This document shows positions 42,627 through 52,188 of a stretch of DNA of 64,000 bases, one piece after another (the stretch's first letter is position 1; every line of letters starts with the position of its first letter). This DNA comes from JBBIMP01 sp037444305 (GTDB taxonomy: Bacteria > Acidobacteriota > UBA6911), in NCBI GenBank assembly GCA_037444305.1, contig JBBIMP010000021.1, forward strand, positions 1 to 64,000, read 5' to 3'. The position numbers and the translations under genes are program-made. Under the pieces are notes generated by a model, which was not told where the DNA came from, ran no database searches, and saw only the letters and a program-made list of their open reading frames with translations.

Positions 42627-43880
42627 ATGAAAAAACCCACTCTGAACAGGATCTTCCAAATCCCCCGGGACAAGGGGCCCGCAGGCCCCGCCCTGCTGAA
42701 GGACAAAAACAGGAAAATCGTATTCCTTTCGGCCGTGCGCACGCCTTTTGGCCGGGTGGGAGGAGCTTTGAAGGATTTCTCCCCAATCGATCTCGCAGCC
42801 ATCGCCGCGCGCGCTGCCATCGAGCAGGCCGGACTCTCCGACCGCCCCGAGGTTATCGAAGCCGCCGTTTTCGGCAACGCCATGCACACCAGCATCGACT
42901 CGCACTACGGCGCAAGGCACGTCGCCCTCAAGGCCGGCCTGCCGTGGACCTGCCCCGCCCTGACCGTAAACCGCATCTGCTGGTCCGGAGGCGAGGCCAT
43001 TATGCAGGGGGCGAAGGAGATTCTCACCGGCGAGGCGAGGACAGTGCTCGTCGGGGGATACGAAAGCACGTCGCAATCCCCGATGGTGCTTTACGGCGCC
43101 GCCTTCGGCTTCCCCTACATGGGCGGCCCCCAGGCCATGTTCCTCTTCAAGGACGGGCTCAACGACACCTACATCAACACCGACATGATGGGAACCGCGG
43201 AAAACCTGGCGCGCCGGTACGGAATCACGCGCGAGGAAGTCGACGCATTTGCCCTCACCTCCCAGCAGAAGGCCAGGGACGGGCGCGAGAGCGGGCGCAC
43301 CGCCAGGGAGATCATCCCGGTGAAGATCCAGGACGGGCGGCGGGAGAAAGTAGTGGCGGAGGACGAAAATCCTCGCCCGGACACCACCCTGGAGGGACTC
43401 GCCCGCCTCCGCTCGGTCAAGCCCGACGGCGTTCACACCGGCGGCAATGCCTCCGGCATAGTCGACGGCGCCGGAGCGCTCGTCATGACGACGCTTGGAA
43501 ATGCCAGGGAACTGGGTCTGGAGCCGATCGGCGAGCTCCTCTCCTGGGGCGTCGCGGGCGTGGACCCGCACTACATGGGAATCGGCCCCGTGCCCGCCTC
43601 GCACATCTCGCTGGAGCGGGCCGGCGTCTCGCTTAAGGATCTGGCCCACATCGAGATCAACGAGGCGTTCGGGGCCCAGTACCTTGCCGTCGAACGCGAG
43701 ATGGGACTGGACCGGTCAAAAGTAAACGTAAACGGCGGCGCCATCGCCCTCGGCCATCCGCTTGGCGCAACGGGCGCCCGGCTGACCATATCGCTGCTGA
43801 AACTCGGTGGATTGGGACTGGCTTCCGCCTGTATCGGCGGCGGCCAGGGCGGAGCGCTCGTCGTGGAAGGCTACCGCTGA
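42627..43880 (+). CDS. Thiolase (acyl-CoA acetyltransferase)
   Basis: 417 residues. The three catalytic positions are present: Cys118 in TVNRICWSGGEAI (usual context NxxCxSG), His377 in GGAIALGHPLGATGARL and Cys402 in ASACIGGGQGGAL. The extra 30 N-terminal residues before IVFLSAVRTPFGRVGG are unusual but in frame from an ATG. First gene of a five-gene string whose other members belong to the benzoyl-CoA pathway; there the thiolase would cleave 3-oxopimelyl-CoA to glutaryl-CoA and acetyl-CoA. The substrate is inferred from the neighbours. Confidence 0.92.
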   Translation: MKKPTLNRIFQIPRDKGPAGPALLKDKNRKIVFLSAVRTPFGRVGGALKDFSPIDLAAIAARAAIEQAGLSDRPEVIEAAVFGNAMHTSIDSHYGARHVALKAGLPWTCPALTVNRICWSGGEAIMQGAKEILTGEARTVLVGGYESTSQSPMVLYGAAFGFPYMGGPQAMFLFKDGLNDTYINTDMMGTAENLARRYGITREEVDAFALTSQQKARDGRESGRTAREIIPVKIQDGRREKVVAEDENPRPDTTLEGLARLRSVKPDGVHTGGNASGIVDGAGALVMTTLGNARELGLEPIGELLSWGVAGVDPHYMGIGPVPASHISLERAGVSLKDLAHIEINEAFGAQYLAVEREMGLDRSKVNVNGGAIALGHPLGATGARLTISLLKLGGLGLASACIGGGQGGALVVEGYR

Positions 43881-43950
43881 GTGGGCCGCACGGTCTCTCA
43901 CGGGCGCATGCGTTCAAATCCAGGAATTTGTCGATCTGCGGACTACTTCT

Positions 43951-46353
43951 ATGCCAAAAAAAACCGGTTGGAAGGATATCGAGGTTCTCATCGTCGGCGC
44001 GGGCACCATGGGCGCCAGCCTGGCGCAAACCTACGCCCAGGCCGGCTTCCACGTCGGGATGCTGGACATCTCGGAAAGGATAATCAACGAAGGATTCGAA
44101 ACCATCAACCGCGAACTCGAGGCGGCGCGCGGCCGGATATTCTCCCCGGCTGAAACCGCCGCCATCCGGGCACGCATCATCGGCACCACCAGCTACGAAC
44201 AGGCCTGCAGCGGACGCAACCTCAATCTCGTCATCGAAGCGGCCACAGAGCGCCTCGACATCAAGGAGCGGATCTTCCGGCAGCTGGACAGCCTGGTGCC
44301 GCGGCAGGCGGTGCTGGCCTCCAACTCATCCTCGCTCGACATCAACATCGTGGCCGGAGCGACGAAGCGCCCGGACCGGGTCGTCTGGATGCACTACTTC
44401 TACCTGCCGCACAAGAACCGGGCGGGGGAGTACGCCGGCACGGACGCAGCGTCCGCAGAGAGCAAGGAGCTCGCACGGAGGTACCTGAAGCTCGGGGGCA
44501 AAATCCCGACCCACATCCGCGGAAGCCGGAAGGGCGGCGTGGCCGACATAATATTCGTAGCCCTGCTGCTAGAGGCGACGCGAATGCTGGAGGACGGCCA
44601 CGACATGGCGGCGGTGGAGGAGGCCGGCAAGGTAGCGTACGGCATTCCCATCGGTTTCCTGGAACTCATGGATGCCACCGGCCTGCCGGTCGGGCTCTAC
44701 TCGATGCGTTCATTCTCCGACGCCTCCCGCCCCGACGACCCCCTGTACCGGGTCTACGGCAATTTCTACGAACCGCGCCAGAACTACATCGATCTCGTGA
44801 AGAGACACGAACAGGCTACAGACAAGAGCGCCGTGCGCTGGATTCCCGAAGGCGCCCGCCTCGAGCCGCCTGCCGACGGGAAGCGCGTCGAAGAACTGGC
44901 CGACCGGTTCCGCGCCGTCGGCTTTCTCACGGCCGCCGAATGCGTCGACGCCAAGCTCGTCACAATCGAGGATCTCGAAACGCTCACGCAGAACGCCTTC
45001 CTCTGGCGCAAAGGGCCCTTCACGCTGATGAACGAACTCGGCCCCCGGAGAGTGGAGAAGGCGGTGAGGAAGAGAGCGGAACTGGCGCGCACCCACGGCC
45101 AGGACTTCCCTGTCTGCGCCCTGCTGAAAAAGAAAATGACCGCGGGCAAACCATGGTCTTTCCGGCTCGCGCCGGTGCTGGGCGAAAAGGAGGCGGACGG
45201 AGCCATCCGCCGCATCACGCTCTCGAATCCGCGCTCGGCAAACTCGATGGACAACGCGACCTTTGCCGCCCTCGAACGGGAGTTTCACGCGGCAGACAAG
45301 GATCCCGCCTGCAAAGTCGTCATTTTCGACACGGCGCCCATCAAAACCTTCATCGCGGGCGCCAACATCCCTGCCTTCGTCGAGCGCATCAAGGCGGGTG
45401 ATTTCGAGGCGATCCAGCGCGACACCGCCGAGTGGCAGCGAATCCTCTTCCGTGTCATGACGGGTTCCGCCAAACCCCGCGTTGCCATCGTGGATGGCCA
45501 GGCCTTCGGCGGCGGCGTCGAGGTGGCGCTGGCCTTCGCGCTCGATCCCAACAGCGTCGTGCTGATCACCAACCGGACGTCCTATGCCCTGCCGGAAACC
45601 CGGCTGGGGATTTATCCGGGCCTGCGCGGCACGCTCTCGCTCCCCCAACTCATCTACCGGAAGACGGGCGATCCCGAAACCGCCGTAGCGCTGGCCCGCT
45701 ATTTCATGCTGGCAGGCGGCACGGCCACCTCCTCGCCCCAGGCGATCCACCACCTGGGCTGCGCCGACTTCATTGTCCCGCAACACCGCCGCGACGAGGC
45801 GGCGGCCGCCATTGCCGCAGCCGTCATAACAAACGGTGGCCGCCTGCCCCCCCCGGCAAGGCTCCGCAACCTGAAATTCGAACGCCTGGAGCCATCGCCT
45901 TCGGCGCAGGATCTGCGCGAGCTGCAGCTCGCAGTCGAACTTTTCAGCCAGGCGGACCTCCTGCCGACCCTGTACGCCCAGGCGCGAGGCCACCTTCCCC
46001 TTTACTACACGGGCGAGATGAAAGCCGCCGCCGAGCGCATCGTGCGCCGCGTTGCGGCCAATTCTCCGAACGCAGTCTGGGTGACACAATACCTTATCTC
46101 CAGAGGCTTCGAAGGCTTTCTGAACGGCGCGGACAACGAACGGCTTGCGGCTTTCGAACTGGAGCACCACCTGCGGCAGACCTTCGAGCACCCCGATGCC
46201 TTCCTCGGACTCGTGGCGATGCTGAAGGGGAGATTTCCGAATTTCGCGCGACGCTACCCGACTTCAACCACACCCGGCATTTCAACAGGTTCCCGGCCGA
46301 TGATGGGACCAAGGCCGTCATCGCGGCCAGGATCAACACGAGGTGACCTATGA
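43951..46353 (+). CDS. 3-hydroxyacyl-CoA dehydrogenase / enoyl-CoA hydratase (FadN-type)
   Basis: 800 residues. The N-terminal dehydrogenase has a Rossmann motif VLIVGAGTMGASLAQTYAQAG (residues about 9-29), the catalytic-site NSSSLDI and HYFYLPHKN, then two HCDH C-domains. A crotonase domain follows (about 420-650), with FIAGANIPAF and DGQAFGGGVEVALA as oxyanion-hole segments. This order (dehydrogenase first) is that of FadN-type proteins, opposite to FadB. In context it would oxidise 3-hydroxypimelyl-CoA. The last 30 residues are low-complexity; a frame shifted by one base gives a more protein-like tail. The stop overlaps bamA (ATGA). Confidence 0.9.
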   Translation: MPKKTGWKDIEVLIVGAGTMGASLAQTYAQAGFHVGMLDISERIINEGFETINRELEAARGRIFSPAETAAIRARIIGTTSYEQACSGRNLNLVIEAATERLDIKERIFRQLDSLVPRQAVLASNSSSLDINIVAGATKRPDRVVWMHYFYLPHKNRAGEYAGTDAASAESKELARRYLKLGGKIPTHIRGSRKGGVADIIFVALLLEATRMLEDGHDMAAVEEAGKVAYGIPIGFLELMDATGLPVGLYSMRSFSDASRPDDPLYRVYGNFYEPRQNYIDLVKRHEQATDKSAVRWIPEGARLEPPADGKRVEELADRFRAVGFLTAAECVDAKLVTIEDLETLTQNAFLWRKGPFTLMNELGPRRVEKAVRKRAELARTHGQDFPVCALLKKKMTAGKPWSFRLAPVLGEKEADGAIRRITLSNPRSANSMDNATFAALEREFHAADKDPACKVVIFDTAPIKTFIAGANIPAFVERIKAGDFEAIQRDTAEWQRILFRVMTGSAKPRVAIVDGQAFGGGVEVALAFALDPNSVVLITNRTSYALPETRLGIYPGLRGTLSLPQLIYRKTGDPETAVALARYFMLAGGTATSSPQAIHHLGCADFIVPQHRRDEAAAAIAAAVITNGGRLPPPARLRNLKFERLEPSPSAQDLRELQLAVELFSQADLLPTLYAQARGHLPLYYTGEMKAAAERIVRRVAANSPNAVWVTQYLISRGFEGFLNGADNERLAAFELEHHLRQTFEHPDAFLGLVAMLKGRFPNFARRYPTSTTPGISTGSRPMMGPRPSSRPGSTRGDL

Positions 46354-47477
46354 CTTTCGAATGGCTGCCCAGGGATAACGACCTCAAGAACCACGAACTG
46401 TGGAGCGACCAGTTTTTTGGCGCCGAGGCGCCGTGCACGATGTATGAACTGCGCCCTCTGCTCGACGCCGAGGGACGCCCCGTAGAGGGCCTCACGACCG
46501 CCTGGGTGACACTCAACAATCCCCGCCAGTACAACTCTTACACTACGGAAATGGTCAAGGGAGTCATCGCCGGCTTCCACAAGGCTTCGATGGACTACAG
46601 CGTGGTCGCCGTGGTCTTCACCGCCATGGGGGACAAGGCCTTCTGCACGGGGGGCAACACCAAGGAGTACGCCGAGCACTACGCCCGCCGTCCGGCCGAG
46701 TACGGCGCCTACATGGACCTTTTCAACGGCATGGTGGACGCCATCCTCAACTGCAAAAAGCCGACCATTTGCCGGGTCAACGGCATGCGCGTCGCCGGCG
46801 GCCAGGAGATCGGCCTGGCCTGCGATCTCTCGGTTGCAGCCGACACCGCGATCTTCGGCCAGGCCGGGCCCAGGCACGGTTCTTCGCCCGATGGCGGGGC
46901 CACCGATTTTCTGCCGTTTTTCCTCAGCGCCGAGAACGCCATGTGGAGCTGCGTCTCCTGCGAGCTGTGGAGCGCCTACAAGATGAAGCGCCTGGGCATG
47001 CTGAGCAAGGTCGCGCCGGTCATCCGCGAAGGCGAGCGCTTCAAACGTAATCCGCTGGTCATCACCGACCGCTATCTGGAGGACGGCGAGATCGTGTACG
47101 GCGAGTTCGTCACGGGCGATGCGGCACGGCGCGCCCGCGAGGAGATCGACAAGGCGACCATAGACTTCACAATGCTGGACCATGAAGTGAATTCCATCGT
47201 CTGGCGCTTTGCCAACCTTTTCCCCGGCTGCCTGATCAAGGCCATCGACGGAATCCGCGCAAAGAAGAAGTTCTACTGGGACCAGGCCAAGCTCCCCAAC
47301 CGCCACTGGCTGGCGGCAAACATGAGCGTCGAGGCATTCCTTGGATTCACGGCATTCAACACGAGGAAGCAGACGGGCAAGGACCTCATCGACTTCATCC
47401 GCTACCGGCAACTCCTGGCCGAAGGTCGGCTGGTGGACGACGCCTTCATGGCGGAGGTTTTGCCCAAACCGAAGTGA
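46350..47477 (+). CDS. bamA: 6-oxocyclohex-1-ene-1-carbonyl-CoA hydrolase
   Basis: 375 residues of the crotonase family with the BamA/Oah-specific long form. MTFEWLPRDNDLKNHELWS at the start, FCTGGNTKEYAEHYARRP, NGMRVAGGQEIGLACDLSVAAD and GPRHGSSPDGGATDFLPFFL are characteristic of this ring-opening hydrolase, which adds two waters to the cyclic dienoyl intermediate and gives 3-hydroxypimelyl-CoA. BamA is the usual marker gene of anaerobic aromatic degradation. The position between the dehydrogenase/hydratase and the BamR-like hydratase supports this. Subfamily recognised from memory of motifs, not by alignment. Confidence 0.88.
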   Translation: MTFEWLPRDNDLKNHELWSDQFFGAEAPCTMYELRPLLDAEGRPVEGLTTAWVTLNNPRQYNSYTTEMVKGVIAGFHKASMDYSVVAVVFTAMGDKAFCTGGNTKEYAEHYARRPAEYGAYMDLFNGMVDAILNCKKPTICRVNGMRVAGGQEIGLACDLSVAADTAIFGQAGPRHGSSPDGGATDFLPFFLSAENAMWSCVSCELWSAYKMKRLGMLSKVAPVIREGERFKRNPLVITDRYLEDGEIVYGEFVTGDAARRAREEIDKATIDFTMLDHEVNSIVWRFANLFPGCLIKAIDGIRAKKKFYWDQAKLPNRHWLAANMSVEAFLGFTAFNTRKQTGKDLIDFIRYRQLLAEGRLVDDAFMAEVLPKPK

Positions 47478-47539
47478 TGCGCCTGCCGCTTCCGTGAGTT
47501 CTCTGATAAAAGGCCCGAGGTGCGAAAGGCGAACCGATT

Positions 47540-48310
47540 ATGAGTGCGTATGAGACCATCAAGATCGTGGAAGAAAACGAGGTCGTTTCGCTCGTTCTGA
47601 ACCGCCCGCCTGTAAACGTCCTGAACATCGCAATGATGAAGGAAGTCAACGCCGCTCTCCAGGAGCTGCAGAAGCACCCGACAGCCAAGGTTCTCCTCGT
47701 CCGGGCCGAGGGGAAGGCGTTTTCCGCGGGCGTGGATATCGCCGATCATACGGCTGAGCGGGTCGACGAGATGATGCGCGAGTTTCACCGCATTTTCGAC
47801 CTGCTCAGCGGCTTCAGGATTCCCACCATAGCTGCAGTCGACGGGGCCGCGCTCGGCGGCGGCTGCGAGCTGGCCGTCTTCTGCGACATCGCGATCGCAT
47901 CGGAACGCGCCAAATTCGGCCAGCCGGAGATCAAGGTGGGGGTGTTTCCCCCGGTATCGACCGCCCTTTTTCCCCGGCTGATGGGCAGGAATCGCGCGCT
48001 GCAGTGGCTCTTGACCGGAGAGACAATGACTGCCGCCGAAGCGGAACGGATCGGCCTGATCGCAAAGACATTTCCGACCGAAGGCTTCGCGGATCACATC
48101 GCCGCCTTCCTGGCCGGCTTTGCGGCTCAAAGCCGGGTTGTGCTGGAGCTGACGAAGAGGGCCGTGGACGCGGGGCTGCAGATGTCCTGCCTGGAAGCCG
48201 TGTCAGCGGCGGAAGACGTGTACATGAACGAGTTGTTGAAGACGGAAGACGCCCACGAAGGCCTGGCCGCATTCATGGAGAAACGGCAGCCCGTGTGGAA
48301 AAACAGGTGA
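47540..48310 (+). CDS. Cyclohexa-1,5-diene-1-carbonyl-CoA hydratase, BamR-like
   Basis: 256 residues, a complete crotonase: VVSLVLNRPPVNVLNIAMMKEVN, FSAGVDIADHT and DGAALGGGCELAVFCDIAIASE provide the oxyanion hole, and FGQPEIKVGVFPP follows. NVLNIAMM near the start and the general context fit dienoyl-CoA hydratases (Dch/BamR) that act just after benzoyl-CoA reductase. By sequence alone it could be another enoyl-CoA hydratase. A 62-base gap separates it from bamA, and its start codon at 47540 follows CGAAAGGCGAA. Confidence 0.8.
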   Translation: MSAYETIKIVEENEVVSLVLNRPPVNVLNIAMMKEVNAALQELQKHPTAKVLLVRAEGKAFSAGVDIADHTAERVDEMMREFHRIFDLLSGFRIPTIAAVDGAALGGGCELAVFCDIAIASERAKFGQPEIKVGVFPPVSTALFPRLMGRNRALQWLLTGETMTAAEAERIGLIAKTFPTEGFADHIAAFLAGFAAQSRVVLELTKRAVDAGLQMSCLEAVSAAEDVYMNELLKTEDAHEGLAAFMEKRQPVWKNR

Positions 48311-48410
48311 CCGCGCTTCGACCGACGAAGGACTGATAGAGCGCGTCAGGCCGGGTCCGCCGTGGCGACACTGCTTTCCACTCCGAACCCGAAATGTGAG
48401 GATCGAATCT

Positions 48411-49448
48411 ATGACAACCATGAAAGCTGCAATTTTTCACGGCCCGAACCGGCCACTGGCAATAGAGGACCGGCCGGTGCCGGATATTCAACCGCATGAA
48501 GTGTTGGTCAAGGTGGCGGCCTGCGGCGTTTGCCACACCGATCTCCACTACATCGACCATGGCACGCCGACCTTCAAAAAGCCCCCTTTGATCCTCGGAC
48601 ACGAAGCCTCCGGCAACGTCGCCCGCGTCGGAGGCGCGGTGACGACTTTCAAAGAGGGGGATCGCGTTCTGCTGCCGGCCGTGGTCACGTGCGGAACGTG
48701 CGACTACTGCCGCACCGGCCGCGAAAACATCTGCCGGACGATGCTCATGTTCGGAAACAACATCGACGGCGCCTATGCCGAGTACGTTGTGGCACCCGGC
48801 AAGGATATCTTTCACCTGCCGGGTGAAATCCCGCTTCAGGAGGGAGCGATCATTGCCGATGCCATCTCGACGCCCTACCATGCCGTCAAGCTGCGCGCCG
48901 AGGTCAAGCCCGGCGACACGGTGGTTGTTTTCGGATGCGGCGGCGTCGGCATCAACGTCGTGCAGATCGCGGCGGCGGTCGGCGGCGCGGTGATCGCCGT
49001 GGACATCTCCGACGCAAAGCTGGAGTGGGCCAGGCGCTTCGGCGCGATCCACACCGTCAACGCCGCCAAAACCGACAACGTCCAGAAGGCGATCCGCAAG
49101 CTCACCGACGGCGGCGCCGATATCGCCATCGAAGCCATCGGCCTGCCGCAGACTATAGAAGCGGCCTTCGGCTCGCTGCGCAAGGGCGGGCGACTGGTGG
49201 TGGTCGGCTACGCCGCCGAAGACATCAAGCTGAGCGCGGCCAAAATCATGTACTTCGAGATGGAGGTGCGCGGCTCCCTTGGATGTCGCCCGGTGGACTA
49301 CCCCAAGCTGATCGAATTGGTGCGCATGGGGAAGGTGAAGGTGGCGGAGCAGGTTACGCACAAGTTCCCGCTGGAGAAGATCAACGAAGCCTTCGACCTG
49401 CTGCGCAGGCACGACGAAAGCGCGCTGCGCTCGGTCGTCCTCCCCTGA
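48411..49448 (+). CDS. 6-hydroxycyclohex-1-ene-1-carbonyl-CoA dehydrogenase, BamQ/Had-like
   Basis: 345 residues, zinc-dependent medium-chain dehydrogenase. Catalytic zinc ligands CGVCHTDLHY and LGHEASG, structural zinc cluster CGTCDYCRTGRENIC, and the NAD fold VVVFGCGGVGINVVQIAAAVGG are intact. The sequence is of the group that includes Had/BamQ, which oxidises the hydroxy ring intermediate to the 6-oxo compound used by BamA. The identification rests on context with bamA and the hydratase; alone it would be only a zinc alcohol dehydrogenase. The ATG at 48411 has GAGGA nine bases upstream. It ends the gene string; interspersed repeats follow. Confidence 0.82.
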   Translation: MTTMKAAIFHGPNRPLAIEDRPVPDIQPHEVLVKVAACGVCHTDLHYIDHGTPTFKKPPLILGHEASGNVARVGGAVTTFKEGDRVLLPAVVTCGTCDYCRTGRENICRTMLMFGNNIDGAYAEYVVAPGKDIFHLPGEIPLQEGAIIADAISTPYHAVKLRAEVKPGDTVVVFGCGGVGINVVQIAAAVGGAVIAVDISDAKLEWARRFGAIHTVNAAKTDNVQKAIRKLTDGGADIAIEAIGLPQTIEAAFGSLRKGGRLVVVGYAAEDIKLSAAKIMYFEMEVRGSLGCRPVDYPKLIELVRMGKVKVAEQVTHKFPLEKINEAFDLLRRHDESALRSVVLP

Positions 49449-49487
49449 CAGAGTCAATGGTGTCAGACCTGAATGGTGCTTAAATAA

Positions 49488-49676
49488 GAATCGAGGACCC
49501 TGAAAGGGTCCAACAGGAAAGCCCAGGGCGTGAGCCCTGGGACATGCGGGATAAGAGAAGATAGAAGCCCTGACAGGGCGACACCGGCAGTGCCGCCCTT
49601 TCAGGGCTCAATCGCGGCGTTTGCCGACAACCCAGGGCCTACGCCCTGGGCTTTCCTGTGCCTAAACTTCGGGGCT
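49488..49676. repeat. Interspersed hairpin repeat cluster, including copy 2 of the 67-bp unit
   Basis: 49488-49555 is the counterpart of 3020-3086 (opposite orientation), with the same ACCCTGAAAGGGTCCAACAGG core. It is followed by two further hairpin modules: one with AGCCCTGACAGGGC and a related GCCCTTTCAGGGCT (about 49566-49608), and one with CCCAGGGCCTACGCCCTGGG (about 49632-49651). Such strings of short stems are typical of non-autonomous palindromic repeats. They fill the space between the bamQ-like gene and a truncated kinase gene. Confidence 0.8.
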
Positions 49677-49697
49677 TAAGCAGTTGATTTCGAGACG

Positions 49698-50411
49698 TCA
49701 AGCGGAACTCACCTCGAACCCGGTGTTCCCGCAGAAGGGCCGCTCACCTGCGGCCATCTCAAAAATCACCACGCCGAGTGCCCAGATGTCGCTGCGCTCA
49801 TCGGCATTTTCGGCGCGCAGCTGCTCAGGCGCCATGTAGGCCAGGGTGCCCATCACCGTCCCGGGGGCGGTCAGTGTTGCGTGCGATTTCGTCGCTTCGT
49901 CGATCTCGCTCTCCCGCATCTGCCTGGCCAGGCCGAAGTCGAGCACCTTGGCCCGGCCGTTGTGCGTTATGATCACGTTGGCGCTATTCAGATCGCGGTG
50001 CACGATGCCGCGTTCGTGCGCGTGCGCCGGCGCATCGGCCAGTTGCAGGGCATAGCGCGTCGTCTGTTTCACGGACAGCGATCCCCGTGCCAGACGGACG
50101 TTCAGCGGTTCGCCTTCCACCAGCTCCATCGCGATGTAAGCCCGGCCCGCGACCTCGCCGACGTCGTGGATCGTACAGACGTTGGGGTGGTTCAGCCTGG
50201 CGGCAGAGCGCGCCTCGCGCAGCAGGCGCGCCCGTGCCGGGGGATCGGAGAAGCTCACGGCGGGCACCACCTTCAGCACTACGTCGCGCTGCAGTTTGAC
50301 ATGGTGGGCGCGATACACCTCGCCCCTCCCTCCGGCACCCGGCTTGTCGAGTATGCGGCAGTCGCCCAGCGTGTGGCCGATCACAGACCGGAGCCCCTTG
50401 CCCGCAGACAT
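49698..50411 (-). pseudogene. Truncated serine/threonine protein kinase
   Basis: 237 residues of a Hanks-type kinase domain that ends early. Present: the glycine loop KPGAGGRGEVYRA, LKVVP with the ATP-binding Lys, IVHRDLNSANVII with the catalytic Asp (the following Lys is Asn), LDFGLAR, and GTLAYMAPEQL. The frame stops at FCGNTGFEVSSA, in the middle of the C-lobe, followed at once by repeat sequence. The remaining C-lobe and the usual C-terminal sensor or beta-propeller are missing. About a quarter of the domain is lost, so activity is unlikely; a small pseudokinase remains possible. Confidence 0.75.
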
Positions 50412-50699
50412 CCCAGCCCGCGACGCGGGGCACGTCCATCAAAAGCACATCCCGCCGTGAAACTGGGCGGAGAATAACACGGGGCAAGCGGCAAATCCCA
50501 GCGATATGCCCCTGCAATTGCCCCTCCGCAGCGCGCCGCGGAAAGAAGCAGATTCTCACAAACTGCAGGAGACTCCCGACCACGCGGTGTATATATCGCA
50601 GAGCCGCGTAAACCGAGGACTGCGCCTGAGGCGATGAGCGTCCACAGCCATTCGGCGATGTGGTATTCTAGCGCCTTCACGGCTCAGGAGGGGTACCGC

Positions 50700-52142
50700 A
50701 TGAAGTCACTCACACGGGCGATCGTCTTTGCCGGCACGTTGCTGATGCCGGTTGTCGGCGCCGGTCAGGCGCCGGCCGGATCCGAAAGAGCGCTGGCGTT
50801 TCTCGATTCAGGACGCGACCGCTTTGCGGCCATCGCGCAGCAGATCTGGGACTATGCCGAGGTGGGATACCAGGAAACCAGGAGTTCGGCCCTGTTGCAG
50901 GAAGAACTGAGAAAGGCGGGCTTCTCGGTAGAGCCGAGCATCGCCGGCATGCCCACGGCATTCGTCGCGAGCTACGGGACGGGCAAGCCTGTGATAGGCA
51001 TCCTCGCCGAGTTCGACGCCCTGCCCGGCATCACCCAGGACCGCGTGCCGGAGCGTAAGCCTCTGCCCGGGAAAGACGCCGGCCACGCCTGCGGGCACCA
51101 TCTCTTCGGCGCCGGCTCGACGGCGGCTGCCATTGCGGTCAAGGAGTGGATGGCCGCAAGCGGAGCGCAGGGAACAATCCGGCTCTACGGCACGCCCGCC
51201 GAGGAAGGCGGGGCGGGCAAGGTCTACATGGTGCGCGAGGGCTTTTTCAAGGATGTCGACGCCGTCCTGCACTGGCACCCCAGCGACCGGAACGATGCCA
51301 GCCCGGGCAACTCGCTGGCCAACAAGTCGGCGAAGTTCCGCTTTCGCGGCGTGTCGGCCCACGCGGCCGGCGCGCCGGAACGAGGCCGGTCGGCGCTCGA
51401 CGGGGTCGAAGCCATGAATTACATGGTGAATCTGATGCGCGAGCACGTGCCGGAAGGCACGCGCATCCACTACGTAATCACCGGCGGCGGCTCCGCGCCG
51501 AATGTCGTGCCCGATTTCGCCGAGGTTTTTTACTACGTGCGCCACTCCGATCCCGCGCAGGTGAACCTGCTCTTCGACCGTGTGGTCGAAGCCTCGCGGG
51601 GGGCGGCCATGGGCACAGGCACAACAGTCGATCACGAGGTGATCCACGGCATTTACGCACTCCTGCCCAACGACGCGCTGGCGCGCGTCATGGACAGGAA
51701 CCTGCGGAAGATCGGCGGTGTGCAATACACAGCCGAAGAGCGTGTGTTTGCCGAGATGCTGCAGCGTACTTTCGGGACGCCGGCGCCGCCCCTCTCGAGC
51801 GCGGCCGAGATTGCCGCCTTCGAAATGAAAGATGCCGGCGGATCGACCGACGTGGCCGATGTCAGTTGGGTTGTGCCCACCACGGGCCTCAGGGCCGCGA
51901 CCTGGGTGCCGGGAACGGCCGGCCACTCGTGGCAGGCCATCGCTGCCGGCGGGACCAGCCTGGGCACAAACGGGATGATGATAGCCGCAAAGACGCTGGC
52001 GCTGACGGCCATAGACCTGTTCACCGATCCGAAGGCTGTGGCTGAAGCGGCAGCCGAGTACCGCGGGCGGGTCGGCCCCGACTTCAAATACCGGCCACTG
52101 CTGGGCGACCGTTCTCCCCCGCTCGACTACCGGAAGAAATAG
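50700..52142 (+). CDS. Secreted M20D amidohydrolase (AbgB-like)
   Basis: 480 residues. A signal peptide ends near residue 22 (...PVVGAGQAP). M20D metal motifs: AEFDALPG, KDAGHACGHHLFGAGSTAA (the paired metal ligands), YGTPAEEGGAGK (Glu-Glu), LHWHPSDRND, VSAHAAGAPERGRSALD, and late GGSTDVADVSWVVPTT and GTAGHSW. AbgB-type enzymes hydrolyse p-aminobenzoyl-glutamate, and relatives cleave indoleacetyl or other N-acyl amino acids; here the export signal points to extracytoplasmic scavenging. AGGAGGGG lies upstream of the ATG. It is the intact relative of the fragment at 27098. Followed by a terminator. Confidence 0.92.
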   Translation: MKSLTRAIVFAGTLLMPVVGAGQAPAGSERALAFLDSGRDRFAAIAQQIWDYAEVGYQETRSSALLQEELRKAGFSVEPSIAGMPTAFVASYGTGKPVIGILAEFDALPGITQDRVPERKPLPGKDAGHACGHHLFGAGSTAAAIAVKEWMAASGAQGTIRLYGTPAEEGGAGKVYMVREGFFKDVDAVLHWHPSDRNDASPGNSLANKSAKFRFRGVSAHAAGAPERGRSALDGVEAMNYMVNLMREHVPEGTRIHYVITGGGSAPNVVPDFAEVFYYVRHSDPAQVNLLFDRVVEASRGAAMGTGTTVDHEVIHGIYALLPNDALARVMDRNLRKIGGVQYTAEERVFAEMLQRTFGTPAPPLSSAAEIAAFEMKDAGGSTDVADVSWVVPTTGLRAATWVPGTAGHSWQAIAAGGTSLGTNGMMIAAKTLALTAIDLFTDPKAVAEAAAEYRGRVGPDFKYRPLLGDRSPPLDYRKK

Positions 52143-52188
52143 CCCTGGCATCGCCGCCTGCGAGCGGCCGGTGTTCCCTGCACTCTCG

